Assembly (NCBI GenBank): GCA_023386635.1
Contig: JAEWJH010000025.1
Location: 1 to 44,951, forward strand
Source: Pseudomonadota bacterium
GTDB taxonomy: Bacteria; Pseudomonadota; Alphaproteobacteria; Rhizobiales; Xanthobacteraceae
Reading direction: 5' to 3'
DNA length: 44,951 nucleotides
Part shown: positions 1 to 9,562 of the stretch, piece after piece
Layout: every line of letters begins with the position of its first letter
Numbering within the stretch: the first letter of the stretch is position 1
Made by a program: the position numbers and the translations under genes
Notes under the pieces: model-generated
The model's database searches: none
Seen by the model: the letters and a program-made list of their open reading frames with translations, nothing else
Told to the model about the DNA's origin: nothing

Positions 1-137
1 ACGCCGATCTCCCGCTCCAGTTCGCGGATTTGCATGGACAGCGCCGGCTGGGTCACGGCACAGTCCTGCGCCGCCCGCCCGAAATGCCGCAGCCGCGCCA
101 GCGCGCTTAAATAGCGCAATTGTTTCAAGGTGATCAT
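1..137 (-). CDS. oxyR: LysR-family hydrogen peroxide sensor OxyR, N-terminal fragment
   Basis: Only the first 45 codons are in the window; the gene runs off the left edge. The start is the ATG whose complement is at 135-137. The translation opens MITLKQLRYLSALARLRHFG and continues RAAQDCAVTQPALSMQIREL, the winged helix-turn-helix of LysR-type regulators, with the AVTQPALS recognition-helix signature. OxyR activates peroxide defence genes after disulfide formation in its C-terminal sensor domain, which cannot be seen here. The gene is divergent from katG across about 150 bp, the classic oxyR-katG arrangement. The OxyR call rests on both the N-terminal sequence and this neighbour; another LysR regulator cannot be excluded without the sensor domain. 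Confidence 0.85.
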   Translation of the reverse strand, partial: MITLKQLRYLSALARLRHFGRAAQDCAVTQPALSMQIRELEREIG

Positions 138-138
138 T

Positions 139-157
139 CGATAAGTTTATCTTATCG
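139..157. promoter_or_regulatory. Perfect palindrome in the oxyR-katG intergenic region, likely OxyR operator
   Basis: Arms CGATAAG (139-145) and CTTATCG (151-157) are perfect inverted repeats with a 5-bp AT-rich centre, immediately upstream of the oxyR start codon. A looser inverted pair, CTA-N11-TAG, follows at 164-180. LysR regulators bind such T-N11-A dyads, and OxyR usually contacts two adjacent ones. Its position suggests both repression of oxyR and activation of katG; this is inferred from position and symmetry only. Confidence 0.5.
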
Positions 158-285
158 CATGGCCTATTCAATACGATTAGACCTGATCCAAAGAACGGTC
201 ATAGACTTTTGGTGAAGAGAGACGGGATCCCCTGCGGACGCCCGAATCCCATTCACGCCCAATCGAGAAACGACGGGAGAGAACG

Positions 286-2484
<2,199 letters not shown>

Positions 2485-2504
2485 GCTTCCCCACGCACAA
2501 CGAA

Positions 2505-2540
2505 AGAAAAACGGCCGGGGAACCCCCCGGCCGTTTTTCT
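2505..2540 (+). terminator. Rho-independent terminator of katG
   Basis: A perfect 16-bp inverted repeat (2505-2520 with 2525-2540) has a 4-nt loop, a GC core and A/T-rich outer ends that give a T run on the plus strand. It lies 20 bp after the katG stop codon. Because it is symmetric it could also act on minus-strand transcripts. Confidence 0.88.
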
Positions 2541-2563
2541 TTAGCAAAGAGAGACCTGTCAAT

Positions 2564-2691
2564 CCTCATGGTGAGGAGCCACGCCGAAGCGGTCAGCGAA
2601 GGCGCGGCGTCTCAAACCATGCAGGTCAAGCTACTGCGATATGCGGGCCTTCATCCTTCGAGACGGCGCTTCGCGCCTCCTCAGGATGAGG
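2564..2691. repeat. Rhizobial palindromic intergenic repeat, two inverted half-elements
   Basis: Two related elements face each other. The left one begins CCTCATGGTGAGGAG (2564-2578) and reaches about 2621 (CTCAAACCATG). The right one runs from CATCCTTCGAGACGGCGC (2652) to CCTCAGGATGAGG, ending at 2691. The same two modules recur at 10628-10788 in this window. They are dispersed noncoding repeats between the convergent katG and fabI genes. No gene is seen in 2541-2725. Confidence 0.75.
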
Positions 2692-2725
2692 ACTGAGAAA
2701 GCCGTGACGCGCGTGCGCCCGCCAA

Positions 2726-3550
2726 TCAGGAATTCCCGTTCTCGACCGCACCGCCGGCTTCCTTCAGCGCGGCGGGCTGCGGCATGGCGATGACGTTGTA
2801 GCCGCTATCGACGAAATGGATTTCGCCGGTGACGCCGCCTGACAAATCCGAGCACAGATAAAGCCCGGCGCCGCCGAGTTCGTCGAGCGTCACGCCGCGA
2901 CCGAGCGGCGAATACTTCTGCTGGAACGCGAACATGTAACGCGCATCGCCGATGCCGGCGCCGGCCAGCGTGCGGATCGGTCCGGCGGAGATGGCGTTGA
3001 CGCGGATCTTCTGCGCGCCGAAATCCACCGCGAGATAGCGCACCGACGCTTCGAGCGCGGCTTTCGCCACGCCCATCACGTTGTAGTTCGGCATCGCGCG
3101 GTCGCCGCCGTTATAGGTCAGCGTCAGCATGCTGCCGCCGTTCGGCATCAGCGCCGCGGCGCGCTTCGCCGCTTCGGTGAAGGCGTAACAGGAGATCACC
3201 ATGGTGCGCACGAAGTTCTCGCGCGTCGAATCCGCATAGCGCCCCTTGAGCTCGTTCTTGTCGGAGAAGGCGATGGCGTGGATCAGGAAATCCATCGTGC
3301 CCCACGAGGCCTTGATCTCGTCGAACACCTTGTCGACGGACGCGATGTCCTCGACGTCGCACGGCAGCACCAGCGACGACTTCACCGAGTCCGCCAGCGG
3401 CTTGACCCGTTTCGCCAGCGCATCGCCCTGATAGGTGAAGGCGAGTTCGGCGCCATGAGCAGCCAGTGTCCGTGCGATACCCCACGCGATGGAGTGATCG
3501 TTCGCGACCCCCATGACCAGGCCGCGCTTGCCCTTCATCAATTCCGACAT
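2726..3550 (-). CDS. fabI: Enoyl-[acyl-carrier-protein] reductase (NADH) FabI
   Basis: Catalyses the last reduction of each fatty acid elongation round, trans-2-enoyl-ACP to acyl-ACP. It is a 274-aa short-chain dehydrogenase fold protein with the FabI nucleotide-binding signature GVANDHSIAWGIA near the N terminus. Tyr146, Tyr156 and Lys163 match the E. coli FabI catalytic numbering exactly. Next to the inhibitor-contact loop the sequence reads HAIAFSD, with Ala where E. coli has Gly93, the residue linked to diazaborine and triclosan response. It is the last gene of a fabA-fabB-fabI run, 39 bp after fabB. A second FabI elsewhere in the genome is common in this order, so its individual importance is unknown. 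Confidence 0.96.
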   Translation of the reverse strand: MSELMKGKRGLVMGVANDHSIAWGIARTLAAHGAELAFTYQGDALAKRVKPLADSVKSSLVLPCDVEDIASVDKVFDEIKASWGTMDFLIHAIAFSDKNELKGRYADSTRENFVRTMVISCYAFTEAAKRAAALMPNGGSMLTLTYNGGDRAMPNYNVMGVAKAALEASVRYLAVDFGAQKIRVNAISAGPIRTLAGAGIGDARYMFAFQQKYSPLGRGVTLDELGGAGLYLCSDLSGGVTGEIHFVDSGYNVIAMPQPAALKEAGGAVENGNS

Positions 3551-3589
3551 CCCCAGATCCCCGAAATAGTCAGCCCATGCCGGACCGGC

Positions 3590-4807
3590 TCACGCGTCGA
3601 GCCGCTTGAGCACGATCGACGCATTGGTGCCGCCGAACCCGAACGAATTGGACAGCACCGCGCCGAGCTTCACATTGTCCTGGCGCGCGCGGACGATCGG
3701 CATGTCGGCGAAGGCAGGATCGATGTTTTCGATATTGGCGCTCTCGCAGATGAAGCCGTTATTCATCATCAGCAGCGAATAGATCGCTTCCTGGACGCCG
3801 GTCGCGCCGAGCGAATGGCCGGTGAGCGACTTGGTCGCGGCGATCGGCGGGCACTTGCTGCCGAACACCGTGCGAATCGCCTCGATCTCTTTCTCGTCGC
3901 CGACCGGCGTCGAGGTCGCGTGCGGGTTGATGTAGTCGATCGGCACCTTGGCCGCTTCAGCCGCCATGGTCATGCAGCGGATCGCGCCTTCGCCGGATGG
4001 CGCGACCATGTCGTAGCCGTCCGAGGTCGCGCCATAGCCGGCGACTTCGGCATAGATCTTCGCGCCGCGCGCCTTGGCGTGCTCCAGCTCCTCGAGCACC
4101 AGCACGCCGGCGCCGCCGGCGATGACGAAGCCGTCGCGATCCTTGTCATAGGCGCGCGAAGCCTTGGTCGGGTTGTCGTTGTAGCCCGACGACATGGCGC
4201 CCATGGCGTCGAACAGAACCGACATGGTCCAGTCGAGATCCTCGCAGCCGCCAGCGAACACCATGTCCTGCTTGCCCCACTGGATCAGCTCGTAGGCATT
4301 GCCGATGCAGTGGTTCGAGGTCGCGCAGGCCGACGAGATCGAATAGTTCACGCCCTTGATCTTGAACCAGGTGGCGAGCGTCGCCGAGGCGGTCGACGAC
4401 ATCGCTTTCGGCACCGCGAACGGGCCGACGCGCTTGGGTCCCTTCGTGCGGGTGATGTCGGCGGCGTCGACGATGGCACGCGCGGACGGGCCGCCCGAGC
4501 CCATGACAATGCCGGTGCGCGGGTTAGAGATGTCGCTCTCCTCGACGCCGGAATCGCGGATCGCCTGCTCCATCGCCACGTGGTTCCACGCGCCGCCCTG
4601 ACCGAGGAACCGCATGGCGCGGCGATCGACAACCCCGGCCGGATCGAGCGTCGGCATACCGAACACCTGGCAGCGGAAGCCGAGCTTGGCGTATTCCTCG
4701 GAGAACGAAATGCCGGATTTGCCTTCACGCAGACTGGCCAGCACTTCCTGCGTGTTGTTTCCGATGGACGAGACAATGCCCATCCCCGTCACCACAACCC
4801 GTCTCAT
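3590..4807 (-). CDS. fabB: Beta-ketoacyl-[acyl-carrier-protein] synthase I FabB
   Basis: Condensing enzyme that elongates acyl-ACP with malonyl-ACP. The FabB class is needed to extend the cis-3-decenoyl intermediate made by FabA. In 405 aa the thiolase-fold triad is complete: Cys161 in SSACATSNHC, His296 in NPHATSTP and His331 in TGHSLGATG. These positions are within two residues of the E. coli FabB triad. The start ATG has a GGCAGGG stretch directly upstream. It follows fabA by 167 bp and precedes fabI by 39 bp on the same strand, so the three genes are probably co-transcribed for unsaturated fatty acid synthesis. FabF is less likely because of the fabA linkage. Confidence 0.95.
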   Translation of the reverse strand: MRRVVVTGMGIVSSIGNNTQEVLASLREGKSGISFSEEYAKLGFRCQVFGMPTLDPAGVVDRRAMRFLGQGGAWNHVAMEQAIRDSGVEESDISNPRTGIVMGSGGPSARAIVDAADITRTKGPKRVGPFAVPKAMSSTASATLATWFKIKGVNYSISSACATSNHCIGNAYELIQWGKQDMVFAGGCEDLDWTMSVLFDAMGAMSSGYNDNPTKASRAYDKDRDGFVIAGGAGVLVLEELEHAKARGAKIYAEVAGYGATSDGYDMVAPSGEGAIRCMTMAAEAAKVPIDYINPHATSTPVGDEKEIEAIRTVFGSKCPPIAATKSLTGHSLGATGVQEAIYSLLMMNNGFICESANIENIDPAFADMPIVRARQDNVKLGAVLSNSFGFGGTNASIVLKRLDA

Positions 4808-4916
4808 CCCTGCCTCACTGAGTTCTCAAACGCGTGTTGATGGGCCGTCCTGGCCGGAAAGGATTGCAGGCAGCGGGTTCCGCCATCCGCATCCGTGAAT
4901 ATGGCTCCATGACATG

Positions 4917-4935
4917 GCCTGCGGAATACGCAGGC
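4917..4935 (-). other. Small intercistronic hairpin between fabA and fabB
   Basis: A perfect 7-bp inverted repeat GCCTGCG/CGCAGGC with a 5-nt loop lies in the 167-bp gap between fabA and fabB. No T run follows on the minus strand, so a terminator is unlikely. It could be an mRNA-processing or stability element, or chance. Confidence 0.25.
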
Positions 4936-4974
4936 GCAAGTCCAAGAAACCGGTCACCGACGATTTGGGCCGTC

Positions 4975-5511
4975 TCAGGCGGCTCCGGAGGGTGCCGGGG
5001 CTGGCTCGTCACGGAACAGGCCGACCTTGAGGTCCTGGGCCTTGTAGATCACCGTGCCGTCCGCCGAGACCCAGCCGTCGGCAATGCCCAGCACTAGCTT
5101 GCCGCGCATCACCCGCTTGAGCTCGAGGCCGTAGACCACCTTTTTCACGTTCGGCAGCACCTGGCCGGAGAATTTCAGCTCGCCGAGGCCGAGCGCGCGG
5201 CCTTTGCCCGGCTGACCGAGCCAGCCGAGGAAAAAGCCCAGCAACTGCCACAGCGCATCGAGGCCGAGGCAGCCCGGCATCACCGGGTCGCCTTTGAAAT
5301 GACAGCCGAAAAACCACAGGTCGGGCCGCACATCGAACTCGGCCCGGACCAGGCCCTTGCCGTTCTCGCCGCCTTCCTCGGAAATCTCGGTGATGCGGTC
5401 GAACATCAGCATGGGCGGCAGCGGAAGCTGCGGGTTGCCCGGTCCAAACAATTCCCCGCGGCCGCAGGCCAGCAGATCTTCATAGCCAAAGCTCGACGGC
5501 CGGCTGCCCAT
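4975..5511 (-). CDS. fabA: 3-hydroxydecanoyl-[acyl-carrier-protein] dehydratase/isomerase FabA
   Basis: Dehydrates 3-hydroxydecanoyl-ACP and isomerises trans-2- to cis-3-decenoyl-ACP, the branch point to unsaturated fatty acids. It is a hot-dog fold protein with catalytic His71 (FGCHFKGDPVMPGC) and Asp85 (GLDALWQ), matching E. coli His70 and Asp84. The start at 5511 (MGSRPSSFGYEDLL) gives 178 aa, close to the usual 172, and has a GAGGA ribosome-binding site 10 nt upstream. An ATG at 5553, also with an AGGA stretch, would add 14 residues of low-complexity sequence and cannot be ruled out. First gene of fabA-fabB-fabI, divergent from irr. Confidence 0.93.
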   Translation of the reverse strand: MGSRPSSFGYEDLLACGRGELFGPGNPQLPLPPMLMFDRITEISEEGGENGKGLVRAEFDVRPDLWFFGCHFKGDPVMPGCLGLDALWQLLGFFLGWLGQPGKGRALGLGELKFSGQVLPNVKKVVYGLELKRVMRGKLVLGIADGWVSADGTVIYKAQDLKVGLFRDEPAPAPSGAA

Positions 5512-5684
5512 GGACGGTCTTTCCTCACTGCGCAGGGTGGACGATGACGTCATTCGTGTTTGTCCTAACATAAGGGGTTCGGAGGGCAAAGATGGTGCGG
5601 GCGCGGTGTCGGCCACGCACCGTTTCCGGCGGAAATTCTGCTTTAGAATCAATCAAAGCTGGCTGATCCGGCGTTGCGAAAGAG

Positions 5685-5712
5685 TTGCATCTAGAACCCG
5701 GCTTCGTATATG
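5685..5712 (+). promoter_or_regulatory. Candidate irr promoter
   Basis: TTGCAT (5685-5690) and TATATG (5707-5712) are separated by 16 bp, a plausible sigma-70 promoter about 66 bp before the irr start codon. A TTTAGAA stretch at 5642-5648 resembles half of the iron control element bound by Irr, but the second half-site is degenerate, so autoregulation is only a possibility. Confidence 0.35.
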
Positions 5713-5724
5713 TTGCAGATGAAA

Positions 5725-5758
5725 CGGGTTTCCCGAGACCCCGGGTCCTTGAAACCCG
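5725..5758 (+). promoter_or_regulatory. Hairpin in the irr 5' untranslated region
   Basis: Arms CGGGTTTC (5725-5732) and GAAACCCG (5751-5758) pair perfectly. The 18-nt interior contains a smaller ACCC/GGGT dyad. The structure ends 19 nt before the irr start codon, between the candidate promoter and the gene, so it would sit in the leader RNA. No T run follows. A role in translation control or as an operator is inference. Confidence 0.4.
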
Positions 5759-5777
5759 GAACGTTGAGCGTGACATA

Positions 5778-6269
5778 ATGGATATGCGTACCAAGTTCGC
5801 TTCGCTGACACAGATGGACGATTCCGTGACGGCATCGACAGCACAGCGCTCCGATCTCACCGGCTGCCCCTGGCATGACGTGAAGTCCATGCTGCGGTCC
5901 GTCGGCCTGCGCCCGACCCGGCAGCGCATGTCGCTCGGCTGGATCCTGTTCGCCAAGGGCGACCGTCACATCACCGCGGAAATGCTGTACGAGGAAGCGA
6001 CCAAGGCCAAGGTTCCGGTGTCGCTCGCCACCATCTACAACACGCTGCACCAGTTCACTGAAGTCGGCCTGCTGCGTCAGGTCGCGGTCGAAGGCTCCAA
6101 AGCCTATTTCGACACCAACGCCTCCGAGCATCATCATTTCTTCGTCGAGGACGCCAACCAGCTCGTCGATATCCCCGGCGCCGAGGTGATCGTCGACAAG
6201 ATGCCGACCGCGCCGGAAGGCTACGAGATTTCGCGCATCGACGTAGTGGTGCGCCTGCGCAAGAAGTAA
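5778..6269 (+). CDS. irr: Iron response regulator Irr (Fur family)
   Basis: Global regulator of heme and iron metabolism in Rhizobiales; it is stable in low iron and is inactivated or degraded when it binds heme. The Fur-type winged helix spans roughly residues 35-110 (GLRPTRQRM; LATIYNTLHQF). Two heme sites are visible: the heme regulatory motif GCPWH with Cys30, and a triple-His stretch in ASEHHHFF. Both occur in Bradyrhizobium Irr, whereas some rhizobial Irr proteins lack the first. The start chosen gives 163 aa, the length of the Bradyrhizobium protein. Reading can extend upstream in frame to 5685, and there is no strong ribosome-binding site. It is divergent from fabA and ends in a clear terminator. 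Confidence 0.93.
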   Translation: MDMRTKFASLTQMDDSVTASTAQRSDLTGCPWHDVKSMLRSVGLRPTRQRMSLGWILFAKGDRHITAEMLYEEATKAKVPVSLATIYNTLHQFTEVGLLRQVAVEGSKAYFDTNASEHHHFFVEDANQLVDIPGAEVIVDKMPTAPEGYEISRIDVVVRLRKK

Positions 6270-6292
6270 CGGCGTCAGCACGCCAGACAGTC

Positions 6293-6316
6293 AGCCCGGC
6301 TTCGGCCGGGCTTTTT
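6293..6316 (+). terminator. Rho-independent terminator of irr
   Basis: Stem AGCCCGGC (6293-6300), stable TTCG tetraloop, then GCCGGGCT (6305-6312) followed by a T run. It lies 23 bp after the irr stop codon and separates irr from the ABC transporter operon. Confidence 0.9.
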
Positions 6317-6415
6317 GTTGTGCGCCCGTTATTTTTCCGAACCCCGCATCGGCACGCTTGCAGCTTTCACGCGCCTGTCGTCAACTTGCGCCAAGAAGTC
6401 GCAGGGAGTCCTGAC

Positions 6416-7750
6416 ATGTCGTCTTTCATGCCGTCTTTCGTCCGCACGCTCGCTTTTGCCGCCACCTTCGCCGCTGTCGCGACGATCGCGCAGGCCCAGA
6501 CGCTGGAAGACAAGCTCGTCATCGTCACCTCCTTCTCCAAGGATCTCACGGTGCCGTTCGCGCAGGCATTCGAGAAGAAGCATCCCGGCACCAAGGTCGA
6601 GGTGCAGAACCGCAATACGGCGGCTGCCGTGGCCTTCATCCGCGAAACGAAATCCAATCCGCCGGACATCATGTGGGCGTCGGCGCCCGACGCGTTCGAG
6701 GTGCTCAAGAAGGACAAGCTGCTGCAGGCCTACAAGCCGCAGGCGCCGGGCGTCGCCGAGAAGGTCGGCTCCTATCCGGTCAACGATCCGGAGAATTTCT
6801 ACACGGGCTTCGCCGCGTCCGGTTACGGCATCATGTACAACACGCGCTATCTGCGCGCGAACAGCCTGCCGGCGCCCAAAGAGTGGGACGATCTGAAGAA
6901 GCCGATTTATGCCGGCCATGTCGGCATCTCCGCGCCGTCGCGCTCCGGCACCACGCATCTCACCGTCGAAACCTTGCTGCAGGGTGAGGGTTGGGAAAAA
7001 GGCTGGGCGACGCTGCTCGAGATCGGCGGCAATTTCGCGCAGGTGTCGGACCGTTCGTTCGGCGTGCCGGACGCGGTCAACAGCGGACAATACGGCATCG
7101 GCATCGTCATCGATTTCTTCGGCCTGTCGGCGAAGGCGTCGGGCTTCCCGGTCGAGTTCGTCTATCCCACCGTGACCACGCTGGTGCCGGCCAATGTCGG
7201 CATCATCGCCAACGCGAAACATCCGAACGCGGCAAAAGCCTTTGTCGAATTCCTGCTGTCGGACGAAGGCCAGCAGTTGCTGCTCGATCCGAAGATCCAG
7301 CGGCTGCCGGTGAAAGCCACCGCCTACGCCAAGGCGCCGGCCGGCTATCCCAATCCGTTCAAGGACGCCTCGCTCGGCGCGCGCGTGACGTTCGACGCCG
7401 ATGTATCGGAAGCGCGCTACGCGCTGCTCAATTCGCTGTTCGACCGCATCATCACCTTCCGCCTCAAGGAACTGAATGCCGCGTGGAAGGCGATCCATGA
7501 GGCGGAAGCGAAGACGAAAAGCGCCGAAGCGAAAAAGCTGATCGAGGAAGCGCGCCGGCTCGCCACCGCGGTGCCGATCGGCGACAAGGAAGCAGCCGAA
7601 CCCGCCATCGCCGCCTCGTTCAAGGAATTGAAGAAGGGCGAGAAGGCCGCCGGCCGCCAGGCGGAGTTCGAGGAGAAGTGGGACAGCTTCGCCATCGCGC
7701 ATTACGCCGATGCCAAGGCCATGGCGGAGAAGGCGCTGGCGGCGAAGTAG
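6416..7750 (+). CDS. Fe3+-type ABC transporter periplasmic substrate-binding protein
   Basis: Periplasmic receptor for a binding-protein-dependent importer. The ATG at 6416 follows an AGGGAG ribosome-binding site and starts a signal peptide of about 28 residues ending AIAQAQ-like (cleavage after AQA). The mature part resembles the FbpA/PotD-type family of extracellular solute-binding proteins: an opening KLVIVTSFSKD strand, then DIMWASAPDAFEVL and SGYGIMYNTRYL segments. At 444 aa it is longer than typical FbpA, with an extra charged helical C-terminal region. The next two genes encode the permease and ATPase. Iron as substrate is suggested by family resemblance and the irr neighbour; phosphonate, thiamine or sugar-phosphate substrates remain possible. 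Confidence 0.85.
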   Translation: MSSFMPSFVRTLAFAATFAAVATIAQAQTLEDKLVIVTSFSKDLTVPFAQAFEKKHPGTKVEVQNRNTAAAVAFIRETKSNPPDIMWASAPDAFEVLKKDKLLQAYKPQAPGVAEKVGSYPVNDPENFYTGFAASGYGIMYNTRYLRANSLPAPKEWDDLKKPIYAGHVGISAPSRSGTTHLTVETLLQGEGWEKGWATLLEIGGNFAQVSDRSFGVPDAVNSGQYGIGIVIDFFGLSAKASGFPVEFVYPTVTTLVPANVGIIANAKHPNAAKAFVEFLLSDEGQQLLLDPKIQRLPVKATAYAKAPAGYPNPFKDASLGARVTFDADVSEARYALLNSLFDRIITFRLKELNAAWKAIHEAEAKTKSAEAKKLIEEARRLATAVPIGDKEAAEPAIAASFKELKKGEKAAGRQAEFEEKWDSFAIAHYADAKAMAEKALAAK

Positions 7751-7783
7751 TCCGGCAGACATAACTTCCCAGCGTCATCTCAT

Positions 7784-9562
7784 ATGAGCGCACCCGCTCT
7801 CGCCGCGTCGCCACGGCCCGCCCGCAACGTCGTCGGGCGCGGGCTTGCCCGCTATCTTGCCCGTTTCAACGCCAGCCCGACCCAGGCGCTGGCGCTTCTC
7901 GTGATCGCGTTGCTGCTGATCGCGTTCCTGGTCGTGCCGATCGTGCGGGTGATCATGGTCGCCTTCACCGGACCGGCCGGCGGATTCAGCCTCGTTCACT
8001 TTGGCGACTTCTTCCGCACCGGATTGCTGCGCGAGTCGTTCTGGAATTCTGTCTATGTCGGCGTGATGACGGTTGCGGTCGCGAGCCTGATCGCCGTGCC
8101 GCTGGCGACCTTGCTGTCACGCTTCCAGTTCCGCGGCGCGGCGATCATTCACACGCTCGGCGTGCTGCCGCTGGTGATGCCGCCGTTCGTCGGCGCCATC
8201 GCCATGCAGCTCATTTACGGCCGCAACGGCACCATCAACCTGATCCTCAACGATCACTTCGGCTTCCGCATTCCCTTCATGGAAGGCCTCAACGGCGTGA
8301 TCTTCGTCGAGGCGTTGCACTACTTCCCGTTCATCCTGCTGAACCTGTCGGCCTCGCTCGCCAATATCGACACCAGCATGGAGGAATCGGCGCAGAACCT
8401 CGGCGCATCGGGCTTCGCGCTGTTCTCGCGCATCGTGTTTCCGCTCGCTTTGCCCGGCTATGTCGCCGGCGCGGCGCTGGTCTTCGTCAAGGTGTTCGAC
8501 GACCTCGCCACGCCGCTGCTGCTCAACGTCAATGCGATGCTGGCGCCGCAAGCCTATTTGAAGATCACCTCGGTCGGCATCGCCGATCCGATGGGCTACG
8601 TCATCTCCGTCATCATGATCTGCGCTGCGCTCGGCGCCATGGCGATCTCGACGCTCGCCTTGCGCCACATCGATTTCGCGACGACGCAGCGCGGTGGCGG
8701 CGGGCTCGGCCGGCGCTCGCTCGGACGCTTCGGCAACACGGTTGCCGCGCTGTTCGTCGTCGGCGTGCTGCTGGTGGTGCTGTCGCCGCATATCGGCATT
8801 TTCCTGCTGTCCATCGGCACGGTGTGGTCGTTCGCCGAGCTGCCGGACGGCTACACGCTCGCGCATTACGCCACCGTGTTCAGCGAGGCGCAGGGGCTGA
8901 TCGGCAACACCGTGCTCTATTGCGGTCTCGCCGGACTGATCGACGTCATCATCGGCGCGGTGCTCGCCTATCTGGTGCTGCGCACGCGGCTGCCGGGCCG
9001 CAAGCTCGTCGAGCAGGTCGCCATGGCGGCTGTCGCCGTTCCCGGTCTGGTGCTCGGCATCGGGCTCCTTCGCACCTATTACGACGTGCATCTGCCGTTC
9101 ACCGATGTGCCGTTCGCCACCTTCTGGCTGATGCTGGTGATCGCCTATGCGGTGCGCCGCCTGCCCTATGCGCTCACCGCCGCAACGGCGGCGCTGCGGC
9201 AGCTGCATCTCAGCCTCGAGGAAGCGGCGGAAAATCTCGGCGCCGGCAAGCTGTCGACACTGACGCGCATCGTCGTCCCGCTGGTCACCGGCGGCCTGTT
9301 CGCCGGCTTCGTCACCAGCTTCGCCACCGCCGCGGTCGAGTTGTCGGCGACGCTGCTGCTGGTGGCCAATGAGCGCGACGCGCCGATCTCCTACGGCATC
9401 TATGTCTATATGCAGTCGGCGGCGGGCCGCGGCCCCGGTGCGGCGCTTGGCGTCATCGCCGTCGTCACGGTTGCGATCGCAACCTATTGTGCGTATCGCC
9501 TGTCGGAGCGCGAGCGCGACCGCCGCTCGCGTGGAGGAATTGTCGCAGGACCCGTGCCATGA
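7784..9562 (+). CDS. Fe3+-type ABC transporter permease, fused two-domain
   Basis: Inner-membrane channel of the importer. The 592-aa protein holds two tandem permease units of about six membrane helices each. Each unit carries the cytoplasmic EAA loop that docks to the ATPase: EESAQNLGASGFALFSRIVF in the first half and EEAAENLGAGKLSTLTRIVV in the second. Such fused permeases are the rule in the FbpB/iron and AEP-phosphonate branches, where one chain forms the whole pore. It lies 33 bp after the binding-protein gene, and its stop overlaps the ATPase start codon by 4 bp (ATGA), implying translational coupling. No strong ribosome-binding site precedes the chosen ATG. Confidence 0.9.
   Translation: MSAPALAASPRPARNVVGRGLARYLARFNASPTQALALLVIALLLIAFLVVPIVRVIMVAFTGPAGGFSLVHFGDFFRTGLLRESFWNSVYVGVMTVAVASLIAVPLATLLSRFQFRGAAIIHTLGVLPLVMPPFVGAIAMQLIYGRNGTINLILNDHFGFRIPFMEGLNGVIFVEALHYFPFILLNLSASLANIDTSMEESAQNLGASGFALFSRIVFPLALPGYVAGAALVFVKVFDDLATPLLLNVNAMLAPQAYLKITSVGIADPMGYVISVIMICAALGAMAISTLALRHIDFATTQRGGGGLGRRSLGRFGNTVAALFVVGVLLVVLSPHIGIFLLSIGTVWSFAELPDGYTLAHYATVFSEAQGLIGNTVLYCGLAGLIDVIIGAVLAYLVLRTRLPGRKLVEQVAMAAVAVPGLVLGIGLLRTYYDVHLPFTDVPFATFWLMLVIAYAVRRLPYALTAATAALRQLHLSLEEAAENLGAGKLSTLTRIVVPLVTGGLFAGFVTSFATAAVELSATLLLVANERDAPISYGIYVYMQSAAGRGPGAALGVIAVVTVAIATYCAYRLSERERDRRSRGGIVAGPVP

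Noticed and set aside
9487..9558. Longer N terminus of the ABC ATPase
   Set aside because: These codons lie inside the permease gene in another frame and lack the family's N terminus; the ATGA overlap gives a natural start.
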